Assembly (NCBI RefSeq): GCF_036182465.1 | Contig: NZ_CP108081.1 | Coordinates: forward strand, 868,001-932,000 | DNA from: Streptomyces sp. NBC_00258 | GTDB lineage: Bacteria > Actinomycetota > Actinomycetes > Streptomycetales > Streptomycetaceae | Direction of reading: 5' to 3' | Length of the DNA: 64,000 nucleotides | Shown: positions 17,321 to 25,989 of the stretch, in pieces | How positions within the stretch are numbered: the first letter of the stretch is position 1 | Layout of the letters: each line of letters begins with the position of its first letter | Notes under the pieces: model-generated | Told to the model about the DNA's origin: nothing | The model's database searches: none | The model's input: the letters and a program-made list of their open reading frames with translations, nothing else | Program-made: the position numbers and the translations under genes

Positions 17321-18886
17321 ATGAGCAAGAAACGTCCCGGAGGGGAATCCCTCCCGTCCGCCCCTTCCACGGCCACCGATCGTTCCCCGGACCGCGAGGT
17401 TCCCGCCGCGACTCCGGCACCGGCACCGGCACCGGCACCGGCACCGGATCCGAAGCGCTGGTGGGCGCTGGCCGTCATCGCCCTCGCCCAGCTGATGGTG
17501 ATCCTTGACGGCACCATCGTGAACATCGCGCTGCCCTCCGCCCAGCACGCTCTCGGCATGTCGGACGCCGACCGGCAGTGGGTGATCACCGCCTACACGC
17601 TGGCCTTCGGCGGGCTGCTGCTGCTCGGCGGCCGAATCGCCGATCTGGTGGGCCGCAAGCGCACCTTCGTCATCGGCCTGGCCGGGTTCGCCGCGGCCTC
17701 CGCGCTGGGCGGCGCGGCGGCCGGTCCCGGGATGCTGTTCGCGGCGCGGGCCCTGCAAGGTGCGTTCGCGGCACTCCTGGCGCCCTCGGCCCTGTCGCTG
17801 CTGACGACGACGTTCACCGACCCCAAGGAGCGGGCCAGGGCGTTCGGGGTCTACGGTGCGCTGGCCGGCGGCGGCAGCGCGGTCGGGCTGATCGTGGGCG
17901 GTCTGCTGACCGAGTACCTGAACTGGCGCTGGTCCCTGTACGTCAACGTGCCCATCGCGCTGGCCGCCCTGCTCGGCGCACCGGCCTTCCTGCGCGACCG
18001 CTCCGGCCGCCGGGGCGGGCACCTGGACGTGCCGGGCGCGCTGCTGGGCTGCGGCGGGCTCGTCGCCCTCGTGTACGGCTTCAGCGAGGCCGAACCTCGC
18101 GGCTGGACCAGCCCGTCGGTGCTCACGCTGCTCGTGGCCGGCGTGACCTTGCTCGCCGCCTTCGTGTGGTGGCAGAGCCGCGCGGCGAGCCCGCTGCTGC
18201 CGCTGCGCATCGTCAAGGACCGGGTCCGGGCCGGATCGCTCGCGACGATGGGCTTGGCCACCGTCGGCATGTTCGGCGTCTTCCTGTTCCTGACGTACTA
18301 CCTGCAGGTCGTCCTCGGCTACCCGCCGGTGCGGACGGGCCTGGCCTTCGTGCCGATCTCGGCCGGCATCGTCATCGGCGCGACCCAGATCGCGGCCCGC
18401 CTGCTGCCACGCACGGCGCCGCGCACCTTGATGTCGTCCGGCATGGTGCTGGCCGCCGCCGGCATGGTGCTGCTCAGCAGCCTGACCGTGGATGCGCAGT
18501 ACGTCCCGCACGTGCTGCCCGCCCTGCTGCTGCTCGGTCTGGGCATGGGCCTGACCTTCATGCCGGTCTACGCGACGGCCACCGCCGGCGTGCCCGCGCA
18601 GGACGCCGGTGTGGCCTCGGCTGTCCTCAACACCGTTCAGCAGATGGGTGCTTCGCTGGGCACCGTACTGCTCAACACCATCGCCACCGGCGCCACCAGC
18701 CGTTACGTCCACTCGCACGTGCACGATCCGGCCGACGGCGGCGCGACCCTCGACGAAGGCATGGTGCACGGCTTCTCCGTCGCCTACCGGTGCTCGGCGG
18801 GCGTCCTGCTGCTCGCCGCCCTCGTCGCGGGCGTCACCGTACGGCACAAGACGCCGAAGCGCGCCGGAAACGACGCACCGGCCTAG
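17321..18886 (+). CDS. DHA2-family (14-TMS) MFS drug efflux pump
   Basis: The protein is 521 aa. After a cytoplasmic N-terminus with an alternating Pro-Ala run, membrane segments start at KRWWALAVIALAQLMVILDGTIVNIALP. This LDxTIVNVALP motif C is diagnostic of the EmrB/QacA group. Motif A, GGRIADLVGRKR, follows TM2, and about 14 hydrophobic segments can be counted. It acts in the inner membrane as a proton-driven exporter. Start at 17321 (MSKKRPGGE) is chosen because upstream sequence in frame is non-conserved. It is followed 54 bp later by an FBP-domain gene. A leader ORF and hairpin upstream suggest inducible expression. Confidence 0.9.
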   Translation: MSKKRPGGESLPSAPSTATDRSPDREVPAATPAPAPAPAPAPDPKRWWALAVIALAQLMVILDGTIVNIALPSAQHALGMSDADRQWVITAYTLAFGGLLLLGGRIADLVGRKRTFVIGLAGFAAASALGGAAAGPGMLFAARALQGAFAALLAPSALSLLTTTFTDPKERARAFGVYGALAGGGSAVGLIVGGLLTEYLNWRWSLYVNVPIALAALLGAPAFLRDRSGRRGGHLDVPGALLGCGGLVALVYGFSEAEPRGWTSPSVLTLLVAGVTLLAAFVWWQSRAASPLLPLRIVKDRVRAGSLATMGLATVGMFGVFLFLTYYLQVVLGYPPVRTGLAFVPISAGIVIGATQIAARLLPRTAPRTLMSSGMVLAAAGMVLLSSLTVDAQYVPHVLPALLLLGLGMGLTFMPVYATATAGVPAQDAGVASAVLNTVQQMGASLGTVLLNTIATGATSRYVHSHVHDPADGGATLDEGMVHGFSVAYRCSAGVLLLAALVAGVTVRHKTPKRAGNDAPA

Positions 18887-18940
18887 CGAGCCGGGGTCGT
18901 GTCCCGCCGCCGTCCACCTCACCCCTCGAAGGATCCCTCC

Positions 18941-19438
18941 ATGAAACCCCTGACCGAGCACGACATCCGTACCTCGTTCGTCAACTGCTCGAAGGGCGAG
19001 GCCAAACGCCTCCCCCTGCCTAAGAACCTGGCGGACCTCGACCACTGGGACGACCTGGACTTCCTGGGCTGGTTCGATCTGTCCGCGCCCGATCGCAGGT
19101 ATCTCGTCGTCGAACGCGCCGATGAACTAGTCGGCCTGTCCCTGCGCTCCGCTTCCGGCAACCGCGGCTTCCAGCGCCGCAGCCTGTGCTCGCTGTGCCT
19201 GACCACGCATCCCGGCAGCGGCGTCTCCCTCACGACCGCCCCCAAGGCAGGCCCGGCCGGCCGCCAAGGCAACTCGGTGGGCCTCTACATCTGCGCCGAC
19301 CTGGACTGCTCGTTGTACGTACGGGGCAGGAAGAAGGCGGCACCAGGCGGGCGCATGGAGGAGTCCCTCACTGTCGAGCAGCAGATCGAGCGCCTGCGCG
19401 GCAACCTCGACACGTTCGTGGAGCGGGTCTTCCACTGA
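18941..19438 (+). CDS. FBP-domain (treble-clef zinc finger, FusB-like) protein
   Basis: The protein is 165 aa. The end (RRSLCSLCLTTHPGSGV, then GLYICADLDCSLYVRG) has the four-Cys CxxC...CxxxxC treble-clef of the FBP C-terminal domain. This domain also occurs in EF-G-binding FusB-type fusidic-acid-resistance proteins. The N-terminal helical part (LTEHDIRTSFVNCSKGEAKRL) fits. It probably binds elongation factor G or another ribosomal partner. GAAGGA precedes the ATG. It lies 54 bp after the efflux pump, so the two may form a resistance-type operon. A strong terminator hairpin follows. Confidence 0.85.
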   Translation: MKPLTEHDIRTSFVNCSKGEAKRLPLPKNLADLDHWDDLDFLGWFDLSAPDRRYLVVERADELVGLSLRSASGNRGFQRRSLCSLCLTTHPGSGVSLTTAPKAGPAGRQGNSVGLYICADLDCSLYVRGRKKAAPGGRMEESLTVEQQIERLRGNLDTFVERVFH

Positions 19439-19442
19439 GGCC

Positions 19443-19480
19443 GACAGGGGCTCGACGGCCATCGTCGCCGAGCCCCTGTC
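19443..19480 (+). terminator. Intrinsic terminator after the FBP gene
   Basis: A perfect 12 bp stem, GACAGGGGCTCG / CGAGCCCCTGTC, with a 14-base loop lies five bases after the stop codon. It ends the MFS-FBP unit just before the IS3 element. Confidence 0.85.
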
Positions 19481-19510
19481 CGCTGAACCGCTCCGGGATC
19501 ACTGGAGGCT

Positions 19511-20404
19511 CTATGCGTTGGCTCCAGCCGCCGGTTGGGGCTGGTGTTGAGCGTAGTAGTTGGTCTCGTGCTCGTGGGGCGGGATGTTTCCGTTCGCTGT
19601 GTGGAGGCGGTGGTTGTTGAACCAGTCGACCCATTCCGCGGTGGCGAGTTCGATGTCGGCCAGGCCGTGCCAGGGCTTGCGGGGCTTGATCAGCTCCGTC
19701 TTGTAGAGGCCGATCTGGGATTCCATGAGCGCGTTGTCCAGGGCGTCGCCGACGGTGCCGATCGAGGCGTCGATGCCGGCGTCGAGGAGGTGCGCGGCGA
19801 ACGCGAACGACGTGTATTGACTGCCCGCATCCGAATGATGAATGAGCCCTGGTCCGGCGGGAGTTCCGGCGCGGTCGCGGCGCCACAGGGCCATGTCGAG
19901 GGCGTCGAGGACGAGCTCGGCCCGTTTGCTGGTGGCGCCGGACCAGCCCACGATCGTGCGGGAGAAGACATCGACGACGAACGCGACGTAGACGATCCCG
20001 GACCAGGCGGCGACGTAGGTGAAGTCCGCCACCCACCGCTCGTTCGGACGCGACGCGGTGAAGTCGCGTCCAAGCAGGTCACCAGCCCTGTCCTGACCTT
20101 CGTCCCGGATAGTGGTGCGGATCTTCTTCCCGCGTCGGGCGCCCTCCAGGCCCAGGTCGCGCATCAGCCGGGCGACCGTGCAGCGGGCCACTGGTATGCC
20201 TTCGCGGTGCAGCTGGTGCCAGACTTTTCGGACCCCATAGACGCTGAAGTTGTCCGTGTGGACGCGGCTGATCTGTGTCTTCAGCTCGTCGTCACGGACC
20301 GACCGGGTGCTGGGGGTGCGGTTCTTGGCGGCGTCGTAGATGCTCGTCGCGATCTTCAGTCCATGGCTGGTCAGGACTCTGCAGATCGGCTCGACTCCGA
20401 ACAC
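19511..20404 (-). CDS. IS3-family transposase OrfB (cut from OrfA by IS30)
   Basis: The protein is 297 aa from the first usable start (GTG). The rve integrase core is intact: WVADFTYVAAWSG (first Asp), IHHSDAGSQYTS (second Asp) and SIGTVGDALDNALMES with the terminal Glu in the expected DDE spacing. The upstream HTH_21-like region (VYGVRKVWHQLHREG, VARLMRDLGLEG) is present. The frame continues upstream to the IS30 junction at 20476. It would normally be made by programmed frameshifting from OrfA. With IS30 between them that fusion is impossible, so the element should be inactive. Confidence 0.9.
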   Translation of the reverse strand: MFGVEPICRVLTSHGLKIATSIYDAAKNRTPSTRSVRDDELKTQISRVHTDNFSVYGVRKVWHQLHREGIPVARCTVARLMRDLGLEGARRGKKIRTTIRDEGQDRAGDLLGRDFTASRPNERWVADFTYVAAWSGIVYVAFVVDVFSRTIVGWSGATSKRAELVLDALDMALWRRDRAGTPAGPGLIHHSDAGSQYTSFAFAAHLLDAGIDASIGTVGDALDNALMESQIGLYKTELIKPRKPWHGLADIELATAEWVDWFNNHRLHTANGNIPPHEHETNYYAQHQPQPAAGANA

Positions 20405-20476
20405 CTGACGGTGTGCGTCGATGAACGCTACGAGCGCTTCGACGGCCGGTCGAGCTCGGCCGCGAAGAAAGCGGAC

Positions 20477-21668
20477 TTAGATTCAACCGGTCAAGGCAAC
20501 ACTCTCGGCTGGGGTGCGGAATCCCAGACACTTGCGCGGACGGTTGTTGAGCTTCGTCGCGATGGCGTCAAGGTCGTCCTGGCTGAACGTCGACAGGTTC
20601 GTGCCTTTGGGCAGGTACTGCCGGAGCAGCTTGTTGGTGTTCTCGTTGGTGCCACGTTGCCAGGGGCTGCGAAGAACACGTCGACGCCGGTGTCGACGGT
20701 GAGCCGCTTGTGGGCTGCCAACTCCATGCCGCGATCCCAGGTCAGCGTGCCGCGTAGTCGGGGGTCCATACGTTCGTAGGTCTCGGCCAGAGCGGGAACG
20801 ACCACGGTGGTGTGGCGGCTGGCGAGTTTCACGACCGTGAGGAGCCGTGACTTCCGGTCGACCAGCGTGGCGACCTGGCTGTTGTTCGAGCCGATCACCA
20901 GATCGCCTTCCAGATGCCCGAACTCGCTGCGGTCTCCCGCCGCCTGGGGCCGCTCCTCGATCGGTCGGGCATCGGTGATCTGCGAGCGCCACTGACCCTT
21001 CACCGTGTGGCGCTTGTTCTTCCGGATCGGACGGCCAGTTCGCAGGCGTTTGCACAGCTCGCGGGGGACCACCTTCCAGCGGGTGGTGTAGACCGATCGG
21101 TAGATCGTCTCGTGGCTGATCTCCATCGCCGGGTCGTCACCGTGGTGCAGACGCAGGTGGCCGACGATCTGTTCCGGCGACCACTCCTCCTTCAGCAGGG
21201 TCAGCACCGTCTGCCTCAACGCGGGCCTTCGGGCGAGCAGGCACTGCTTCGGGCGCCGGCCTCGGTCAAGTGCCCGTTCCTGCGCAGCGATCGCCCGGTA
21301 GACATCGCGTCCGCCGTTATTGCTGACTTCACGGCTGATCGTCGACACCGCACGCCCCAGGAGGCCGGCGATGGCCCGGTAGGACTCTCCGGCACAAAGC
21401 CCGCGCGAGATCTCCTCCCGCTCACCCATGGTCAAGCTTCCGACGCGCGCTTTGCGGAGTTCGGGAGCGATCCCTCCATGGTGCTTGAGTACGGTGAACA
21501 CCGAGCCGGGCGGCTTGCCGATCTGCCTGGAGATGACGCTGATCGATTCTCCGGCCCTCCAGCGCCGCCACAAGTCGGCCTTCATCTCGTCCGACATCCC
21601 CGGCCGACCCAGTCTCGCCACGTAAACCGTCCTCAACCAGCACTGTTGCTCTGACCGGTTGAATCTAA
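20477..21668. mobile_element. IS30-family element, 1,192 bp, nested in the IS3
   Basis: Both ends carry the inverted repeat TTAGATTCAACCGGTCA, with GCAACA two bases further in. The element is flanked by a direct GGAC (20473-20476 and 21669-21672), the expected short target duplication. It splits the IS3 orfA after codons EILKAA. It encodes one frameshifted transposase on the minus strand. Confidence 0.92.
20483..21621 (-). pseudogene. IS30-family transposase with a frameshift between catalytic D and E
   Basis: The N-terminal part has the IS30 HTH (ADLWRRWRAGESISVISRQI) and a second HTH (SYRAIAGLLGRAVSTISREV). The first Asp is in FGHLEGDLVIGSNN and the second in GTLTWDRGMELA. After VDVFFA the normal DPHSPWQRG segment is missing about ten bases (near 20660-20670). 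The frame shifts, and NENTNKLLRQYLPKGT with the catalytic Glu continues in another frame to the end. The transposase should be inactive in cis. Start is probably GTG near 21621 or ATG at 21597. Confidence 0.85.
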
Positions 21669-21950
21669 GGACGCCGCCTTCAAGATCTCGTTGGCCCGCC
21701 GCAGCTCGGCGTTCTCGGCCTTCAGCCGCTTGATCTCCGCGGCCTCCTCGGACGTGACGCCGGGCCGCTGGCCGCCGTCGACTTCGGCCTTGCGGACCCA
21801 GGTCCGCACCGTCTCGGCCGCGCCGATCCCCAGCTTGGCTGCGACCGCCTTCATTGCGGCCCACTCGGTCGGGTAGTGGGGACGGATCTCCGCGACCATG
21901 CGCACCGCACGCTCACGAAGCTCGGGTGGATAGGGGGACGGACGTGCCAT
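21669..21950 (-). pseudogene. IS3-family OrfA, truncated by IS30
   Basis: MARPSPYPPELRERAVRMV is the HTH_Tnp_1 start, and a leucine-zipper-like tail, EIKRLKAENAELRRANEILK, follows. The frame runs into IS30 at 21668, directly before the site where the -1 frameshift to OrfB would occur. The other side of the break resumes at 20476 with SAFFAAELDRPSKR. Confidence 0.88.
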
Positions 21951-22092
21951 GACTCGATCCTCTCAGGGAATCGAGCCTCCATCAGACCCGGAGCGGTTCA
22001 CGTCGCGACCGATTCCACGGCGCCTACTGGCTTGGCTTTGCGGGTGAACGTCGCAGTGCCTCGCCTGCCCACAGCCAATCGGGGACAGGACA

Positions 22093-22631
22093 TCAGCGGC
22101 CCGCGCCGAATTCCCGCAGGCTTGCCACCAGTTGCCGGTCGGGCCGGGCGACGATGACGGACGCCCCGGGTGTGCGCGCGGCGAGCGGGTCGACCTCGCT
22201 CTCCAGGCGGTCGGTGGGTGCCAGGGCGCGGGCGAAGAGCTCCAGGCCCTCGAGGAAGGCGGCGTCGGGCGGGGCGGTGTCGGCCATGGAGTGAGTGAGC
22301 TGGTGGAACCAGTGCCAGGCCCGCCTCGACTCGCCCAGGGCGAGGTGGTGCAGGTGCAGGCAGTAGGCGGCGGCGCGGCTGTCGGCGCCGGCGGCGAGCT
22401 GCGACCAGAACTGCGCAGCGGGGTTCGGTCGTGGTCCGGCGCGGTCTGGGTCCGGCTGGAGGCCGTGGCGAGCAGTTCGAGGTTGTGGTGCTGCTGCTGG
22501 GAGGTCAGCGGTCGTGCCCCGGCGGGGGTGCGGGTGCGGAAGTAGGTGCCGGTGGGGATGGCTTCGCGGGACAGCCGGGTGAGCAGTGAGCTGTCCGCAA
22601 CGGGGGCGTGGGCGCTCAGGTGGGACGCCAT
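22093..22631 (-). pseudogene. Streptomyces hypothetical protein with a frameshift
   Basis: From ATG 22631 the frame reads MASHLSAHAPVADSSLL, PTGTYFRTRTPAG, HHNLELLATASSRTQ. Near 22430 the sensible reading moves to another frame: PAAQFWSQLAAGADSRAAA, HLALGESRRAWHWFHQL, VASLREFGAGR, stop at 22093. Together they would give a protein of ~180 aa of a kind seen next to regulatory genes in streptomycetes. Function unknown. The shift may be real decay or a sequencing error. Confidence 0.6.
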
Positions 22632-23106
22632 ACTGGGGTCCTTCCTCTCGTCTCGTACGGGATGGATGGGCCCGGGGCAGCCGACAAAGCCGCCAAGCAC
22701 AGGCGGCTGTCCCGGGGCGGAACTGGGTTCGAAGTCGCTGGAGTTGGTCCATGGAGGGGCTCTTCCAGGAGCCACTGCGCTGCCCCGGTTCTGCGGGAGC
22801 CGGCCAGGACAGCGCAGAGTGCGCTCAACTCAGGTCGGACGTGTGGATGACGGCTCGAAGCCGGGACCCGATCCAGGCTCCAACCTGCGGGGATACGGCG
22901 TTGCCGAACCCGTCGACCTGGCTGCCGGCGGGACCCCAGACGGTGAAGGTGCCGCGGTAGTCGCGGAAGTCGATGTCGAAGCCGCAGCCTCGGCCGATCT
23001 CTCCAGACTTCTCGACGACCTCGGCGAGCCCTCGGGTGATGCCCACGAGAATCCGTGACCTGGGAATCCGCTGGACCGGCCCGTCCACCGCAGCCAGGAT
23101 GCGTCC

Positions 23107-23742
23107 ATGCCCTTCCCTGAGCCGATGCCCGACCCGGGAACCGACACCCTCCGCCGCTACGTGATGGCTACGCCGAGCCCCAAGACGGGGCGCTACCTGG
23201 ACCTGCTCCACGGCAACTTCGTCAGGCTGCCCGCCGAAGAACGCAAAGAGTTCCTCCAGGCCCTCGGCCTCGACTCGAGGAGCGTCACTGACGCCCAACT
23301 CGAATTCATGCTCCAGCCCAACTGGCGCTCCCGCATAACCGCGGCATGGCTGATCGGGCTGGACCGCCGCGAGCAGTTCCGCGAGCGCATTGGTGACCTC
23401 CTGCTCGCCAGCGAACTCACGTAAGCAGGCCAGGGTTACTGCGTCGCACTCGCCCTGCTCGGCACCACCGAAGACGCGGCCCTGCTTAGCACCTACCTGG
23501 ACCACTACCTCCTGCGGCCCGAGTGCCGATACGACCAGGAATGGGCGCTGGGCGCGCTCCTGCACCTCGACGGAGCCCTCGGCACCACGTACGCCGCCGG
23601 GTTCCTGGACCCGGACGGACTCTGGAGTCAATGGGCCAACGACCGAAACACGCCCCCGGAAAAGCTGAGGCAGTACATCGGTGAAATGTGCGCCCTCGCC
23701 GACGAGCACGCGCAGCACAATGCCCCTCCCGGGCACCCCTGA
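23107..23742 (+). pseudogene. DUF6000-like protein with a single in-frame nonsense codon
   Basis: The frame encodes RYLDLLHGNFVRLPAEERK, SRITAAWLIGLDRREQFRER, GDLLLASELT, then TAA at 23422, then in the same frame AGQGYCVALALLGTTED, YDQEWALGALLHLDGALG, up to TGA 23742. The codon before AGQG is expected to be Tyr (TAC to TAA), a one-base change. Without it the protein is 211 aa and resembles the conserved DUF6000 family (recalled). No frameshift is present, so the mutation looks recent. Confidence 0.7.
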
Positions 23743-23836
23743 CCGAGCGCACTCGATCGGGTCCGTGGCGGTGTGGCGCTTCTTCTTGGACACGGGGCCA
23801 TCAGGCGACGACGCCGACCCAGTCGAGTCCGTGCCG

Positions 23837-24127
23837 CTACTGAAGGCGGCGGCGCAGCCCGGCGCGGTCCCAGGAGGTGGTCGCTGCCCAGATGCCGGTG
23901 GGTGTCAGCTTCGGGTTGGCGAGCGCCCACTTGAGGCAGCCTGCGGCGATGGGGCAGCCGCGGCAGGCCGTGCGGGCACGCTCGATGCGGTCCCGGTCTT
24001 CCTTGCTGTTCTGACCGAGCTCATGGACGAACAGAGCGGGGTTCGTGCGGCAGGCCAGCGTGCTGTTGGTGTGGGGGAAGGGGATGCGGGGATCGGCCTC
24101 GGGGGCCGGGGCAGTCGCAGTGCGCAT
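23837..24127 (-). CDS. WhiB-family iron-sulfur regulator
   Basis: The protein is 96 aa. The four Cys ligands are visible: LACRTNP, then CRGCPIAAGC (CxxCxxxxxC), holding a [4Fe-4S] cluster. The turn normally GVWGG is GIWAATTSWDRAGLRRRL, as in divergent accessory Wbl proteins. The ATG at 24127 has a strong AAGGAGG. It is a redox-sensing DNA-binding partner of sigma factors, typical of actinobacterial mobile elements. It lies downstream of the CxxC and GGDEF genes on the same strand. Confidence 0.9.
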   Translation of the reverse strand: MRTATAPAPEADPRIPFPHTNSTLACRTNPALFVHELGQNSKEDRDRIERARTACRGCPIAAGCLKWALANPKLTPTGIWAATTSWDRAGLRRRLQ

Positions 24128-24184
24128 GGATGAGCCTCCTTGCGGAGCGATCGAAAAAAGGGGGGAGGAAGAGGGGCCACGCGG

Positions 24185-24475
24185 TCAGGCGTGGCCGTCG
24201 TCGGCCTTGGCCTTGCCGCGCTTGGGCTGCGGGTCGGAGGCGAACCGGCCGCTCTGCCGCGCTTTCACGGGGTTGGCGGTGATCCACTCCTCGGCGCAGA
24301 CCTTGTGGACCGGTTCCTCGCGGTGGGAGCGCATAGGCGTCGGCTTGGTGCACAGCACGCACGGCAGGTCCGTCCAGCGGTCGAAATGCTGGTGGTGCTT
24401 CCAGACCAGGAGCTCGCCGGGAGCCGGGACCAGGCCCGGCTCGAACGGCTCCGGCTTACAGGGCCTGGCGGTCAT
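24185..24475 (-). CDS. Small CxxC protein of unknown function
   Basis: The protein is 96 aa from ATG 24475 (MTARPCKPEPFEPG). A CVLC pair and KVCAEEW could bind zinc, and the C-terminus is lysine-rich (PKRGKAKADDGHA). Its start lies inside the last codons of the GGDEF gene (20 bp overlap), which indicates translational coupling. It sits between GGDEF and WhiB in what looks like one operon. I do not recognise a characterised family. Confidence 0.65.
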   Translation of the reverse strand: MTARPCKPEPFEPGLVPAPGELLVWKHHQHFDRWTDLPCVLCTKPTPMRSHREEPVHKVCAEEWITANPVKARQSGRFASDPQPKRGKAKADDGHA

Positions 24476-25163
24476 GCGGCGGGCAGGTGGGTGCCGGACG
24501 GCGGCCGTGGACCGCGGGCGCGTAGGCATCCTGACGGGTCGCCACGTATCCGAGCGGCTGCTGGCCGGTCTTCACCTGGTACATCGCCGTGTCCGCGCCG
24601 CGCAGGATCCGGGAGGCGCCGGCCGCGTCGGGCAGGTCGGATGCGCGGGCGATACCGATGGACACCGCCAGGCGCAGGATCTGCCCCTCGATGTCGCGCA
24701 GCAGCTGCCCGTCGTGAGGGACGGGCTGCGCCCACACCTCGCGCAGCGCGAGGACCTCGCGGACCGCCGCGGCGCGCGGAAACAGCAGCGCGACGCCGAA
24801 CTCGTCACCTCCCAGGCGGGCGGCGAGCCCGCTGCGGGCGGCGGCCCACGTGCTCAGACGGCGGCCGGTCGTGGCGATCAGGGCGTCACCGGCGGCGTGC
24901 CCACGGGTGTCGTTGACGGTCTTCAGGCCGTCGACGTCGGCGACCAGGACGTGCAGGAGCTCGCGGCGGGTGTGGGCGAGCCGGACGGTGCGCTCCATCA
25001 GGATGTCGCGGAAGGGCATGCCGGTGAGCGGGTCACGGCGGGCGGTATGCAGCTGGCGGCGTACACGGACGTCGTCCGCGAGGACCGCCAGGGCGAGCGG
25101 CACGGCGGCCGCGGCGATGACGAGTGTGCGGGACGGCAGCCGTAAGGCGCCGGATCCGGGCAT
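24456..25163 (-). CDS. Membrane-anchored GGDEF protein (diguanylate cyclase)
   Basis: The protein is 235 aa. A single N-terminal hydrophobic segment (TLVIAAAAVPLALAVLA) is followed by a GGDEF domain: RRDPLTGMPFRD, VADVDGLKTVNDTRGHAAGD, LAARLGGDEFGVAL with the signature intact, and ADTAMYQVK. It should make cyclic di-GMP at the membrane. No RxxD inhibitory site is visible five residues before GGDEF. Start 25163 is chosen for the CGGAGA upstream. The gene overlaps the next by 20 bp. C-di-GMP controls development in Streptomyces, so this may let the mobile cluster influence the host. Confidence 0.88.
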   Translation of the reverse strand: MPGSGALRLPSRTLVIAAAAVPLALAVLADDVRVRRQLHTARRDPLTGMPFRDILMERTVRLAHTRRELLHVLVADVDGLKTVNDTRGHAAGDALIATTGRRLSTWAAARSGLAARLGGDEFGVALLFPRAAAVREVLALREVWAQPVPHDGQLLRDIEGQILRLAVSIGIARASDLPDAAGASRILRGADTAMYQVKTGQQPLGYVATRQDAYAPAVHGRRPAPTCPPHDRQAL

Positions 25164-25203
25164 GATGGTCTCCGTTCTCACCCCTTTGCGGGCGGGCATG
25201 GGA

Positions 25204-25244
25204 GAGGCGCACCCCGAGCTGTCGAGGCGTAGGGGGTGCGCCTC
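25204..25244. terminator. Intrinsic terminator hairpin
   Basis: A perfect 12 bp stem, GAGGCGCACCCC / GGGGTGCGCCTC, has a 17-base loop. It lies between the minus-strand DUF6195-like gene (ends 25353) and the GGDEF start, so it probably ends the former. The plus-strand side has a T-rich tail (TTGTCTTTG), so the hairpin could also work in that direction. Confidence 0.7.
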
Positions 25245-25352
25245 TTGTCTTTGATCATTCGTTCCTGGTCTGACCAGGCGGTCGGGCATCCTGGATGGTG
25301 CTTGTCGTCGCGTGACGGAGACGGGAAGCACCCGGGACGGCCGGCCTGCCTC

Positions 25353-25883
25353 TTAGCCGATGCTGCGGGCGTCCCGGGGCCCTCCCGTCAGAGCGGGAAC
25401 CGCCTGGACGCTGTGGCAGTCCGGCGCGCGGTCGTCGTGCAGGGACCGGCCGTAGGTCGGCCGCAGCTCCGCAAGGATCTCAATGAGGACTTCTTCCGTG
25501 TCGACGGTGATGTCGGTGTAGCCGCGCTCGCAGGTGCACGGCACGATCAGCGTCAGCACGTCGCTCGCTCCGTCGGCCTCCGAGATGTGCAGCGTGTGGT
25601 GCAGCCACAGGCCGCCACCCAGGAACGCCACCGCGGACGCCTCAAAGCGGCGCATCCGGTGCTCTCGTACGGCGGGGTAGCCCTGCCAGGCCTCGGAGTC
25701 GACGGCCTGAGCGAGCGAGTAGGTGTAGGCGCGGTAGACCAGGTGCACTGCACTCGTCTCGGCTGCGTCGCGCTCTTCTTGCTCGGCGGCCTCGTCGTCG
25801 GCCGCGGCGGCGATCTCCATCAGGTGGGCTAGCGGGGAGTCCGAATCGTACGGGCTGACTGTGGGGTGCAGGGTGTCGGCCAT
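25353..25883 (-). CDS. DUF6195-like protein from the mobile regulatory cluster
   Basis: The protein is 176 aa. It is acidic at the N-terminus (AAAADDEAAEQEERDAAE), followed by a compact fold: VHLVYRAYTYSLAQAVDSEA, FEASAVAFLGGGLWLHHTLH, VLTLIVPCTCERGYTDI. CTC could be a metal or redox pair. I remember similar proteins (labelled DUF6195) beside WhiB and GGDEF genes on Streptomyces elements. Function unknown. Confidence 0.65.
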   Translation of the reverse strand: MADTLHPTVSPYDSDSPLAHLMEIAAAADDEAAEQEERDAAETSAVHLVYRAYTYSLAQAVDSEAWQGYPAVREHRMRRFEASAVAFLGGGLWLHHTLHISEADGASDVLTLIVPCTCERGYTDITVDTEEVLIEILAELRPTYGRSLHDDRAPDCHSVQAVPALTGGPRDARSIG

Positions 25884-25989
25884 GGCTCTCCTGTCCGGGT
25901 GGGTGGTGTGCGGGCCGGGCTGTCCGGTCCTGCGCCCGGACCCGCACCTGTCGCCGGTTGGGCGGGGTGCGGAGCGGGACGTAGGACCG

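Larger units (their letters stand above)
19484..22000. mobile_element. IS3-family element interrupted by an IS30 element
   Basis: The ends are inverted repeats. The left end begins TGAACCGCTCCGGG; the right end reads the same 14 bases on the minus strand, and both continue with TGGAGGCTC a few bases inside. Removing the inner IS30 (20477-21668) and one copy of its 4 bp duplication leaves 1,321 bp, a normal IS3 length. It contains orfA and orfB on the minus strand. I saw no convincing 3-4 bp target duplication at its outer ends, so the outer insertion is probably old. Confidence 0.85.

Noticed and set aside
17129..19045. Minus-strand open frame of 638 codons opposite the efflux pump
   Set aside because: The composition (His, Gln, Gly, Arg-rich) is typical of the antisense of a GC-rich membrane protein gene, and the plus strand has clear MFS motifs.
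22825..23793. Minus-strand open frame of 322 codons
   Set aside because: Antisense to the DUF6000-like gene, which explains the conserved sequence; no motifs on the minus side.
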